A stretch of DNA of 51,642 nt from positions 1 to 51,642 of the forward strand of contig JAAMPI010000212.1 of assembly GCA_013054445.1 (NCBI GenBank), written 5' to 3'. Of the stretch, positions 42,464-51,642 are shown piece after piece (position 1 is the stretch's first letter; each line of letters begins with the position of its first letter). Source of the DNA: Cudoniella acicularis (lineage: Eukaryota; Ascomycota; Leotiomycetes; Helotiales; Helotiaceae). The notes beneath the pieces are model-generated. The model was given only the letters and a program-made list of their open reading frames with translations. It had not been told where the DNA came from and made no database searches. The translations under genes were made by a program, and so were the position numbers.

Positions 42464-45400
42464 ATGGACGGATATCCACCGGCCTATGTGGCTCATAACG
42501 TTCCTCTGGTAGTCATATCTGGGCTTGGTTCTACCGATGAAAAATCAAGAACGAACGGGAACGGCATCCGAATAACTTCGGAATTACCTCCTGTCGAATC
42601 GGAGGATGCAAGCACCTTGTTGCGGTTCTTCCAGGAGAACGACGCTGGGTCTCTTGCGTGGAATAGCCGTGAACATAGTGGGAGGAACAAACTCAGAGCG
42701 AAGAGCGTAGGGAGGGTAGCTAGCCAAGCCAATGCTTCCCATGTCATCCGTAACTGAAGCCAGCATAGGATTTTATTCTACCAATTCGCAATGCTCAACC
42801 TGCTTCTTCTGCCACACCCACCAGCCCTATAGCAAGACCTATTCTGCATTCTTCGCTGTCGCCCCTAAGCCCTGGGTCCTCTCTATTTCCAGATGGCTTA
42901 CTGGACTCGAAATGGGCCGAAAAACATCAGGAGCACGTTCCCAGCGCACTTATCTCGTTCTATACATTTGCGTCTGATCCTAACATGGCGACGAAGAATG
43001 ACAACCAATTGAAAACGGATATAAACAATTTGAAGGCCGCATTGAGCCAGTCTGGTTATAGGACACGTTTTATTGTTGCCTTGCTCAGCGAGAAATCTAT
43101 TGTTCAGTCGCCTGAAGTTGAGGAACGACTTGCTAATATTCGTAAGAACACAAATCTTGATTCCAAGACTTCTCTGTTTTTTCTACCCCCTCAGTCTTCT
43201 CCTGTTGAGCTACAAGCGTTTGTCGAAACGATCACATCAACAATATACCCACTATGTATCGAATATTACCGGGATCTGAGCAAGCATTCAAGAAGAAAAC
43301 GCAATAGAGGCATTGTACCTCCACCAACAGCCCCTCCAACGTCTGGAACATCCCAGACGCTGTCAAGTCAGGGCTGGAATGTCCGCTATGATTTCAAACT
43401 TGGTGTATTTGCCGAATTTAGGCAAGAGATGGACGCCGCTGTTCGTTCCTACGAGAGCGGATACGAAGGTCTTCTTGGTCCAGATGTTCTTGAAGCAATT
43501 GCAAGTTGGAGTCCTCGATGGAATGAAGCACGTCTTCTCGCTGATATTTTTGCATTCCGTATCTTGCGTTGCTTGTTATGGAACGGAAATACAACAGCGG
43601 CGGTTCGAAGGTGGCAGCTGCACCGAGAAAGGATCCGTGATTTTGTTGACCGTCGGGGAAAAGGGTCTTCAACATACGGGTGGGAGGCCTGGGAGGCTCG
43701 ATGGGCGACGATAATGGCCGAAACCGTGATCAAAGTCGCAATAAGTGATTTTAGTTCGGGAGGCCATACGATTCATCTATCACCTGAGAAATCCATCGCG
43801 ATTGGGGAAAGAACGCAGCCGTGGGAGCTTCTTCACCATCCTGGATATTGGTTTTATTCGGCTTCGAAACACCTGATGGCCCGCCGTAATCTTGCAATGG
43901 CAATCCCAGAAGAAGATAGATCACCCCCTGGTTCTTCGCCGGCTTCACAGATTGCAAGTAAAGCGTATACATATGATACATATCTCTGCCCCGAGCCGCA
44001 TGAGGAAAGCCCGCTTCCAGGATCCAAAGGTGTCAATCATTCTAGCCTCATCATTGCGTCTTTATCAAAAGCAATTGCGGAATTCGAATCAAGGAAACAA
44101 TCACGACTTGTTCAGGAGTTGCAGCTAGTTTCAGCAAAAGAACATATCAATCAACAGTCATGGGCCGATGCAGTAAGAATTTTACGGCCTCTGTGGCAGA
44201 AAATGTCATACCGCAAAGAGGGTTGGTGGATTGCTGTTGAGGAGATCGGATGGTCTTTAAGAAAGGCTGCGTTGCATTTTGGCGATGGCGGGTCAGTGCT
44301 AGCAGTGGATTGGGAACTGATGAATCGAAGTAAGTGTTGATAATAGCAACTGAAAGTGTGAGCTAATTTCATTAGGTTTTACCAATCATCCCCAATGGCA
44401 TTACGATCTCAGTAAGTCGCTACATGGCCTGGAAAATGTGAAAACAAAACCGATTGTGGTTCTTCGTGACAGCGAAGTACATTCTTTCCTCTCTGCAAAT
44501 TTCACTTTTGAGCACGCGGAGGGTAATGTTGGAGAGCCTTGTCCGTCACAACTGGCCATCACCTCATCCGCTCTACCCAATGCCGCTCCAGTCATAATGT
44601 CTGAAGTGAAAGTCATTTTGGAGGGCAACATGAAGCCACTGTGTATTCAACACAAGCTTGGGAACGAGGATGAAAGCCAGCGGCCCATGGTTTTCAATAA
44701 GGTTTCATTGGCGGACACTATGTCAGACGGTAAATCCTTACAGGTTGGTCAGGCAGATCTAACATTTCGGCCTGGCCAAACAAAGGTCTTCGAATTCAGT
44801 AGTCTTCTCAGGGAAGACGGAGATGTGAGAGCTGCATCAGCAACCTTTTCTATCATATCTGATAGTTTCGACCTGGACTATTCTCACACATTTGAGAGCA
44901 CAATCGCGCCTGATTTGTGGTGGGCGCAACACGGTGTGAAAAAGAGGATAGCTCGTGCTAACGCTTCGTCACTGGTGGTACTGCCAAAACCTCCAAAAAT
45001 GGAACTTCGATTCGTTGGGACTGAAGAACAATATTACACAAATGAGCAGATTATCCTCCATCTTGAGGTTCTAAACGAAGAAGACGCTGATTCTATCACA
45101 AATCTTGAAGTGCGTTTAGTCGGAGACGGAGCCCCTCCAGTCACCCTGAAAGTGGAAAACTCCCCTCAGCTCGATACTGAAGAGGATGAGGAGACAGCCT
45201 TGGCAGGCACTCCACTGGGCAAGATTGCAAAAAGCGCCTCAATTATTGTTGATGTTATAATCCCACCCATTGATCTGCCAGCAGTTTATGACTTGGGTCT
45301 AAAGGCATCATATAACCTTGTCTCTGATATGGAAACTCCTATTTCTCGCTCCTTACTCACACAATTGGAGGTCATAAATCCTTTCGAGGCAAATTACGAC

Positions 45401-46186
45401 TTTTCTCCAAGGATTCACACGGATCCATGGCCAAGTTTCTTCACCCATGAAGAATCAGGAGACACTCATACAACTCAAGATAACAAAGCTCTTGGTCTAG
45501 CGCAGAAATGGTGCTTAACTGCTCGATATGCATCATTCGCCAATGAAGACCTGATAGTTGAAGATCTCAACCTTGAGGTCATTGGCATGAATGGTGGCAT
45601 CCAATGCTCAACCAAAAAACAAGTCGAAATCCCAGAAGGCGGCCTCAAAGTCAGTCCTCGCAACCTCGAAGAAGCACAATTCGACACCTGCACCCAAAAA
45701 TACTCTCTCGATGACCGCGGGACTGCAACTCTGGATGTCTGTCTAGCCATAAAATGGCGCCGCAACGCTAAAGATTCTCAATTAAACACATCCATCCTCG
45801 CAGTCCCTCGCTTGCTCGTCTCCAGCAGCGAGCCTCGAGTCTTAGCTGCGGTCTCCTACTCATCGAAAATACCTTCAATGATCCATTTTGACGTCACAAT
45901 CGAGAACCCATCAAATCACTTCCTTACATTTGGTCTGACAATGGAACCTAGTGAGAAGTTTGCATTTTCTGGGATTAAACAGTCTACACTGCAACTTGTA
46001 CCGTTGTCGAGAAGGACGATGAGATTCAGGCTGTTGCCTAGCGTGAGGGGAGATTGGATTGGGCCGGTGCATTGTGTGATTAAGGACAGATATTTCCAGA
46101 AAATCTTGAAGATTGCGCCGACCGAGGGAATAAGGGTTGATAAGGAAGGGCTCCTAATTTGGGTTCCGCCCGAAGAAGACCTATGA
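42464..46186 (+). CDS. TRAPPC11: TRAPP complex subunit TRAPPC11 (Foie gras / Gryzun)
   Basis: Large subunit of the TRAPPIII vesicle-tethering complex in ER-Golgi transport and autophagy. Three exons (42464-42706, 42769-44329, 44376-46186) sum to 1,204 aa, typical for the family. It starts MDGYPPAYVAHNVPLVVISG. Across the first intron, RAKS joins DFILPIRNAQP and PDGLLDSKWAEKH, then DNQLKTDINNLKAALSQSGY. The Foie-gras domain follows, with GWNVRYDFKLGVFAEFRQEM, PRWNEARLLADIFAFRILRC and a TPR-like helical array (HHPGYWFYSASKHLMARRNL). The last exon is the beta-rich Gryzun region ending FQKILKIAPTEGIRVDKEGL. The second-intron phase is exact (CGA A|GT TTT). Earlier exon starts would miss the conserved N-terminus. 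Confidence 0.93.
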
Positions 46187-46330
46187 ACACGGCGGCTATG
46201 ATGAATGAAGATAATAGAACATAGAGACTAGGCGTTGGCTGGGGTATGGTGATACGATAGATCGCCATTGGACGCTCATGGTGAGCAATTGGAATTCATC
46301 ACCATCTATCTATTGTAATCTATTACTCCT

Positions 46331-47687
46331 CTATATCTTGCTCTTGGGCGCTGTCCGTTCAGGGGGACCTCCTATGTGACGTTTCCATTCCTCTGACAAG
46401 GTCTGCTTTTCAACCAAGGGACGCTTTGTCCATTCTTCGTATTCTTTCCTCTCTGCCTCAAATCTCTTAGTCTCTTGCCCCAGCCATTCCGCAGCAGCTT
46501 TCGCGCACTTCTCGCTCGCTTCCATAGCTACCAAGTGGCCCACTTCCTCTAGTAAAACTTCCTTGACTCTGCCTTCTTTAGCCCCCCCCACTGCCTCCAA
46601 TACCCGTGCCTGTAATTTCCATCTTCACCTTTCTGGTTTCAGGCAAAGACATCGGGCTATCTCCGCCGAAAATATAAAGAGCGCTCGGTCTCAAATTTTC
46701 CAGCCTTGCAAGTGTGAGGGGCGGTTCAGCACGATAAAGAGGATACCTCACAACATGAGTCGTACTCCAGTCCGGGACAAGTTCTCGTCTCAACACGGTC
46801 GCTCCATCAGGAGCCACACCTTCCCAGCTTGGTCTCATAAAAGTAAAGCATTCATGATTTTTCGTAGTCGTCAACGTTACGGCCCCTTTCTCATTTGGAT
46901 AGATATTCGTGGGCGTTTCTCGAATGCCGTACTTGCACCAGCGATCAAACACTCTTGGGTCCCAGGTAGAGTAGAATTTTGATTTTCGAAAAGCAGCGAT
47001 GGCTTCTTCTCTTGAAGGCCAGAGATCTCGTCTGAAAGCGGATGACCGTGCTGGACTGGGGCCTTTGGGCGCTGAAGCGTGTTGCTGAATCACAGGGTCC
47101 ATGAGGATTACAGTGGAGAGCAAGCGGGGATGCATGAAGGCGAGGTTACAAAGAATATTGCCGCCGAAGGAGTGTCCCATGCCAAGGATTGGCATGGGCA
47201 TACTAGCTCGATGGATGTTGATCATATGAAGAAGATCACGGGAGTGATCAAACCACGATGCTAATATATAATGAGCAAATGTGCAAGCTGGAAGGGATGT
47301 ACTTACGATCATCTCCAAGAAGTTGCTCGTTTAGGACGCCACTTGCTCCCTGGGTTGCTAGATCTGCAATCCAAATGCTTCGAATACGAAACCCATTCAC
47401 TTTAGCCTGTGCGTGTAGGTCGTCCCAAAGGGGCTCATATAATTCCTAATAACAATAAGAACGAGTTCATGTATGAATTTGGAGAGGGTTGCCTTTGGAA
47501 AGCCATTCGCATGTGCTCCAATGATGGTGACATCTCCAGATTGAGGCTTTAAATTGTCCAATGGTGTATATTGCTTGACAGCGAGATGTAGAACCGCTTC
47601 TTGTGAATCCGCCGTGGCTCTGGTGTACTCCCGAATGTGTTGGCACTCCACCGTATGCTCCTTTATCTCAAAGATTGAGGAGGACAT
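46331..47687 (-). CDS. Peroxisomal-type alpha/beta hydrolase; frame broken at a G8 run
   Basis: Alpha/beta hydrolase of the fungal Lpx1-like group, about 430 aa when read through. ATG 47687 opens MSSSIFEIKEHTVECQHIRE, then IIGAHANGFPK. A 47-nt intron with a GC donor (47492-47446) leads to ELYEPLWDDLHAQAK, a second GT-AG intron interrupts GDDPSWFDH, and the nucleophile elbow GMGHSFGGNI carries the catalytic Ser. The acid loop YIFGGDSPMSLPE and the histidine segment LLEEVGHLVAMEAS follow. At 46582-46589 eight G (plus-strand C8) shift the frame between GIGGSGG and AKEGRVKEVLLEEVGHL; with seven G it would read through. The read-through C-terminus is SKI, a plausible peroxisomal PTS1. As written, the product would end early and lose the histidine, so this is either an assembly error or a fresh null allele. 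Confidence 0.85.
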
Positions 47688-48456
47688 GGGGACACGACGA
47701 AGTCGAAGACTGTTGCACCTGCTGATTCCGAAACGTGTGAAGCAAAACCTGACGCAAGGTATTTTTGAAAGTCGAGATGGCTCATAGGCTGACCACTTGG
47801 CCAAGTTAATTGCGCAGTATTCAGTCTATGTTGATGGTGAATGAACTTCAGATATGGCAAGAGATGAACAATTGGCGGAGACGGCTATTCAAACGGCGAG
47901 CCGAGGCCTGGAAAGGATATGGGAGAGTCCGAGAGACAATGCGGGACTCAAAAGCCCCACGAATCTCTAGCCAAAAATTGTCGGAGTGGCCTACTTTTGG
48001 TAAAAGGCGCGACGTACAATATGTGCGGTGTCCAAAACTCCGTTCTAAGGTTATCAGTCTGCTTCCATGTACTCGATGGGTATTTTCTAAGTGCCTGGAA
48101 GGATTTAAACCCCAGGTAATACTAAATAATTCACAATTACTCACAGTACAATATTAACTTACGCGTGTCACAATAAATAGCTTTCTTTACCTCGATAACT
48201 TAAGCTGTGACTTTTTCCTTAAAAGCCAAGTGATTTTGCGACTGTGGGGTATTATAACAATAGGGGGCTAGCACTCAGAAAATACCCACCGGAGCAATTT
48301 GAGAAAGGGCGATCGCGGAATGATGGGGATCACGTGAGTCTGAATTTAACCTTAACGCGTCGCGACACGCTTCTAGGCTCAAAACACGCTGGGCATCAAC
48401 CAAATAGGCAATCTTCCCCTTGCAAATGCCCTCAACAAACTAAAACTAACAACACG
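47688..48456. other. Divergent intergenic region, hydrolase / BRCT gene
   Basis: About 770 bp. A plus-strand open frame (47810-48157) has no recognisable domain. It also contains cacgtg at ~48331 and two ACGCGT words (~48163 and 48355). Confidence 0.5.
48355..48360. promoter_or_regulatory. MCB-like box (ACGCGT) upstream of the BRCT gene
   Basis: ACGCGT lies 97-102 bp before the start codon, followed by cgcgaca. The position relative to the ATG is close to that of the same box in ORC1. MBF-type control is inferred only. Confidence 0.4.
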
Positions 48457-51178
48457 ATGGCCGAAAGACGAGGGAATCCAATTTTTGAGCACTGTGTGTT
48501 TGCACTTGTCCCCAGCAAAGGCCTACAAGAAGCGCAGATCAGTCAGGTATGCGCCTTCCACTACCCCTCCCATCTTGATACTGCTGGAATCTATAACCCT
48601 CTATATGACTTGAAGCACATGCTAACAGTCACTTTAGCTTACATCTACCCTCGAGGACCATGCCGGAGAGATTGTGGAGCAGAAGCGCGATGGAAAGTTC
48701 CCTCTCGACAGAATCACCCATATTATCTCCACCACGAGTGACTTTCCTCAATACTCAAACGCACGTAACAAGATGATCAATATTGTCAACCATGATTGGG
48801 TTACCCAATCTCTGTTGAGAAACAAGCAAGCCCCTACTCGTCCTTTCACTCCCGATCCGAATCTTATCTTCTCCAACGTCGTTATTTGTTGCGCGGATAT
48901 TCCTCAGGGCGATAAAGACGCTGTAATCGGAGCTGTTCTTGCGATGGGAGGACAGGAAACAAACGCCTTGACAAAGCAGACCACGCATATTTGTGCTCTT
49001 ACCGTCGATCACCCGAAATGTCAGTCCGCAATAGAGAAAGGCTTAAAATGCAAAATCGTCTTGCCGCACTGGTACATAGCCTCTCCACGGAACTTTTCCT
49101 GTCACTAACGATGAGTAGGTTCGATGACTGTCTGAAGCTAGGGAAACGAATAGACGAGAGACCCTATACGCTACCAGATCCAGAGATACATCGTCTAAAT
49201 CCCGAGGACAACCTTCCGGTCCCACCCTCAGAGAAAATTTTGGGAGCCTCGTCTCCAAGACCAGAGACTTTTCCCCTTTCTACAGATTCGCCACGCCGCT
49301 TAGACGTGTTCCAGGATAAGACAGTCATGATTTCCGAGGATCTTGATATCGGTAGCCGACTACGCAAAGTAATTGAAGACCTTATTGTGGGTGGTAGCGG
49401 GTCTATCACGAGCTCCGTTCACAATGCCGATATCTTCGTTTGTCACTGGCGAGAGGGTCGAGACTATATCATTGCCTCCCGTGCCAAAATTGACGTAGGC
49501 AATCTATCCTGGTTATACCACTTGATTACGCACAATGAGTGGACTTCACCCCTGCGGAAGCTGTTACATTATCCTCTCCCGCGAGGCGGGATCAAAGGAT
49601 TCCAAGATTTTCGAATCACACTTTCTAATTACGGCGGCGAGGCCCGTACTTATCTTGAAAATCTTGTAGAAGCTTGTGGTGGCGAGTTTACGAAAAGTAT
49701 GAAGCAGGACAACACTCACCTAATTACAGCGAGAAAGTCGAGCGAAAAATACACAGCTGCCACTGAGTGGAATATCCACATCATCAATCACCTGTGGATT
49801 GAGGAGAGTTATGCTAAATGTGAAATTCAAACGTTGACAGATCCTCGTTATTCCCACTTCCCTCCTAGGACGAATTTGGGCGAAGTTATTGGCCAGACTG
49901 AATTCGATGAGCGAGTTCTCAGAAGCCTCTACTACCCAAAAGATCCAACGCCAAGTCCTAAGGATCCAAAGTCTTTAAAACGATCAGCAATGCGAGAGAA
50001 AGACCGCAATCTATCATCAGCTCGAAACATTGAGGAGAACACTTCAATGGATGGCCAAGATGACGATGAAGAGGAGGTGGAAGAGGAGATTATCAAGTCG
50101 AAGAAGCCTATCGCTAAGCCAAGATCGAGAGGTAGTACAGGTGCACAACTCAGCACTCCTGCGGCGAAGGGCCGGCGTGTGAGTGCAGGAAAAGAGAACG
50201 ATACCCCTTCTTCCACTCGGAGCGCCAAAGACAAGGCTCTTTCAACTATCCATGGTCTGGCGAACGACATGGCGCTATACGAGAAAGAGAAAAAGAGGAA
50301 AGGACCGGTTTGGGGTGGTGAACGAGCAGCTAACAAGATTGATTTGGAGCGTAGCTCCAGCCCAGCAACGAAACCTAAAGCCGACGAGGAGTATTCTGGT
50401 GACGAAATACGAGGCGCAAAGCGACAAAAGACTGGTTTACCACCGATTGAAATACGCCTGATGATTACTGGATACACTGGCTGGTCGTCTAATGCTCAAA
50501 AACAGGATTCGGACAAGGTACGAATTAATTAGCAATGTCTGTTTCAACCAAATTGGCTAATAAAGATTGTAGAAAAAATTGCGAGACCTTGGAATTCATA
50601 TCGTCGAAGATCCAAAAGTGTGCACTCATCTTGCAGCACCAGATATGGTCAGAACCAAAAAGTTTCTCTGTGCGCTTGCAAGTGGCCCAACTGTTGTTTC
50701 GACCGACTTCATAGAAGCTTGCGTGAAAAACGGCGAGATTCCGAATGCGAACGATTTCGCTCTCAAAGACGCGCCCAATGAGAAAAAGTTTAAGCTCAAG
50801 TTGAAGGATATTGTAATCCGGGCGAAGGCAAATAAGCGGTCACTCCTCCGCCGTGTCCCGATATATTGCACTCAGGACATCCCAAATGGTCCCGACACTT
50901 TTAAGGCTATCGTGGAAGCCAACGGAGGCACTTTCAATGTTTATCGTGGCAAACCAATTCTCAAAAAGACAAATCCAGACGAAGATGAGGTTGGGGCTGA
51001 ACCTGTGTATTTGATCACTGGTCAAAAGCCAACGGAGAAAAAGCTCTGGGAGGGCTTCACAAAGAACTCCAAAGAAGCCAATATGATTCCCAGGATTGTG
51101 ACTACAGATTGGCTACTAGACACTGCTATGTCACAACAACACAAATGGAATGAGAGCTATCTTGCGGAAGGTCAGTGA
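48457..51178 (+). CDS. Multi-BRCT DNA-damage scaffold, Rtt107/Brc1-like
   Basis: Nuclear scaffold that binds phosphorylated H2A and repair factors at stalled forks (Rtt107 in budding yeast, Brc1 in fission yeast). Exons 48457-48546, 48638-49071, 49119-50517 and 50573-51178 give 842 aa. The N-terminal half has about four BRCT units: IFEHCVFALVPSKGL to INIVNHDWVTQSLL; LIFSNVVICCADIPQGD to KIVLPHWFDDCLKLGK; DVFQDKTVMISEDLDIG to IDVGNLSWLYHLIT; and FRITLSNYGGEARTYLENLV to IHIINHLWIEESY. A ~190-residue acidic/basic linker with KSKKPIAKPRSRG follows. The C-terminal pair spans IEIRLMITGYTG to FIEACVKNGE and VPIYCTQDIPNG to IVTTDWLLDTAM. The tryptophans near each BRCT end are intact. All phases close exactly. 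Confidence 0.92.
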
Positions 51179-51365
51179 TGGAGATGTTCAAAATAATTGC
51201 TATTTTTAGGACGGGATTATATGAGGTCATGGGGGATCATCATGTCAAGTAATGAATACCCTGTATTGGAATAGACAATGGCGTCCTGGTAAATGTACAT
51301 AGCAAAGTGTTGCTCCACGAACTCCTTCCAATGCAACTGTCTTTATAGTGACATCCCATTCATTT

Positions 51366-51642
51366 CTAGAAGAACTTCACACCCTGCTGATCTTCCTGGC
51401 CAAAAACTTGTGCCTTTCCCCGTTTTACCAGTATCGTTAATGCTTTTTGGAGTAAGTCGGGATCCATGCCATGGAACTCTAGAATTCAGTTAGCAATCAT
51501 GTCTTCATGAGAACGCACAAGATGCGAAACCAACCTTGCGATAACGTCGCCTCACTCTCCGTCAATTCGTAAAGCGTCAAAACAGTATTCTTCTGCGCCG
51601 TCTCATCAACCCACTCATAAATCGCGCTCGCCACTCCTCCAC
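51366..51642 (-). CDS. VPS25: ESCRT-II subunit VPS25, C-terminal part (runs off window)
   Basis: Partial gene; its 5' end lies beyond the right edge. VPS25 forms the two arms of the ESCRT-II Y-shaped complex on endosomes and recruits Vps20. The visible exons are 51642-51535 and 51478-51366. They encode GVASAIYEWVDETAQKNTV and LTLYELTESEATLSQ, then, across an intron with donor gttggt, EFHGMDPDLLQKALTILVKR and GKAQVFGQEDQQGVKFF followed by stop. This is the second winged helix of Vps25 with its conserved FHGMD and GKAQ(V/I)F motifs and the standard terminus. The donor is a weak GTTGGT, but the phase (G|AG) and homology support it. Confidence 0.93.

Noticed and set aside
47810..48157. 115-codon frame between the hydrolase and the BRCT gene
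   Set aside because: Low-information sequence, no homology recognised, lies in a promoter region.
1..51642. tRNA, rRNA, CRISPR or bacterial-type defence systems
   Set aside because: No cloverleaf with TTCGA loop, no repeat-spacer array and no bacterial operon structure was found; spliceosomal introns throughout show fungal nuclear DNA.

Overview
The window is nuclear DNA from a filamentous ascomycete (Pezizomycotina). The evidence is short GT-AG introns (about 45-70 nt) with CTAAC/CTAAT-like branch points, dense genes on both strands, and fungal families: an RXT2-type Rpd3L subunit, OPI3, a Foie-gras TRAPPC11, an HR-PKS/PKS-NRPS type synthase, SAT4/rhodopsin-like and multi-exon F-box proteins. 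A leotiomycete is my best guess, by protein flavour only. All exon-intron structures below were assembled by hand and checked for phase.

Layout. (1) 1-5.6 kb: a 590-aa protein of unknown function, prefoldin subunit 5, a probable small membrane protein and an alpha/beta hydrolase. (2) 5.9-20.3 kb: an accessory island. It holds the wreckage of secondary-metabolite genes: a frameshifted PKS tail ending in an acyl carrier domain, a truncated MFS transporter, an apparently intact 533-aa cytochrome P450, a broken rhodopsin-like membrane protein, and a PKS relic in which a ketosynthase lacking its active-site cysteine is joined almost directly to a terminal reductase domain. An F-box-like gene, AT-rich blocks that look like RIP-mutated repeats, an LTR-like segment, a dispersed degenerate motif and a twice-repeated perfect 14-bp palindrome lie between them. 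(3) 20.7-51.6 kb: conserved housekeeping genes, often in divergent or convergent pairs: ORC1, PRP46, a gankyrin/Nas6-like ankyrin protein, a TMF/Sgm1-like golgin, alkaline ceramidase, prefoldin subunit 1, a coiled-coil DUF8035-like protein, the mitochondrial glycine carrier HEM25, NIT2, OPI3, RXT2, TRAPPC11, a peroxisomal-type alpha/beta hydrolase with a G8 frameshift, a multi-BRCT Rtt107/Brc1-like protein, and the 3' part of VPS25.

How the genes relate. The housekeeping genes do not form a pathway, although some belong together functionally: two prefoldin subunits; ORC1 and the BRCT protein, both with an ACGCGT box about 85-100 bp before the start codon; and TRAPPC11, the golgin and VPS25 in membrane traffic. 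The island reads as a decayed polyketide cluster in which the P450 is the only tailoring enzyme with a full reading frame. I found no CRISPR array, tRNA, rRNA or bacterial-type system. The most unusual objects are the KS-reductase deletion fusion and the paired palindromes upstream of the MFS remnant.
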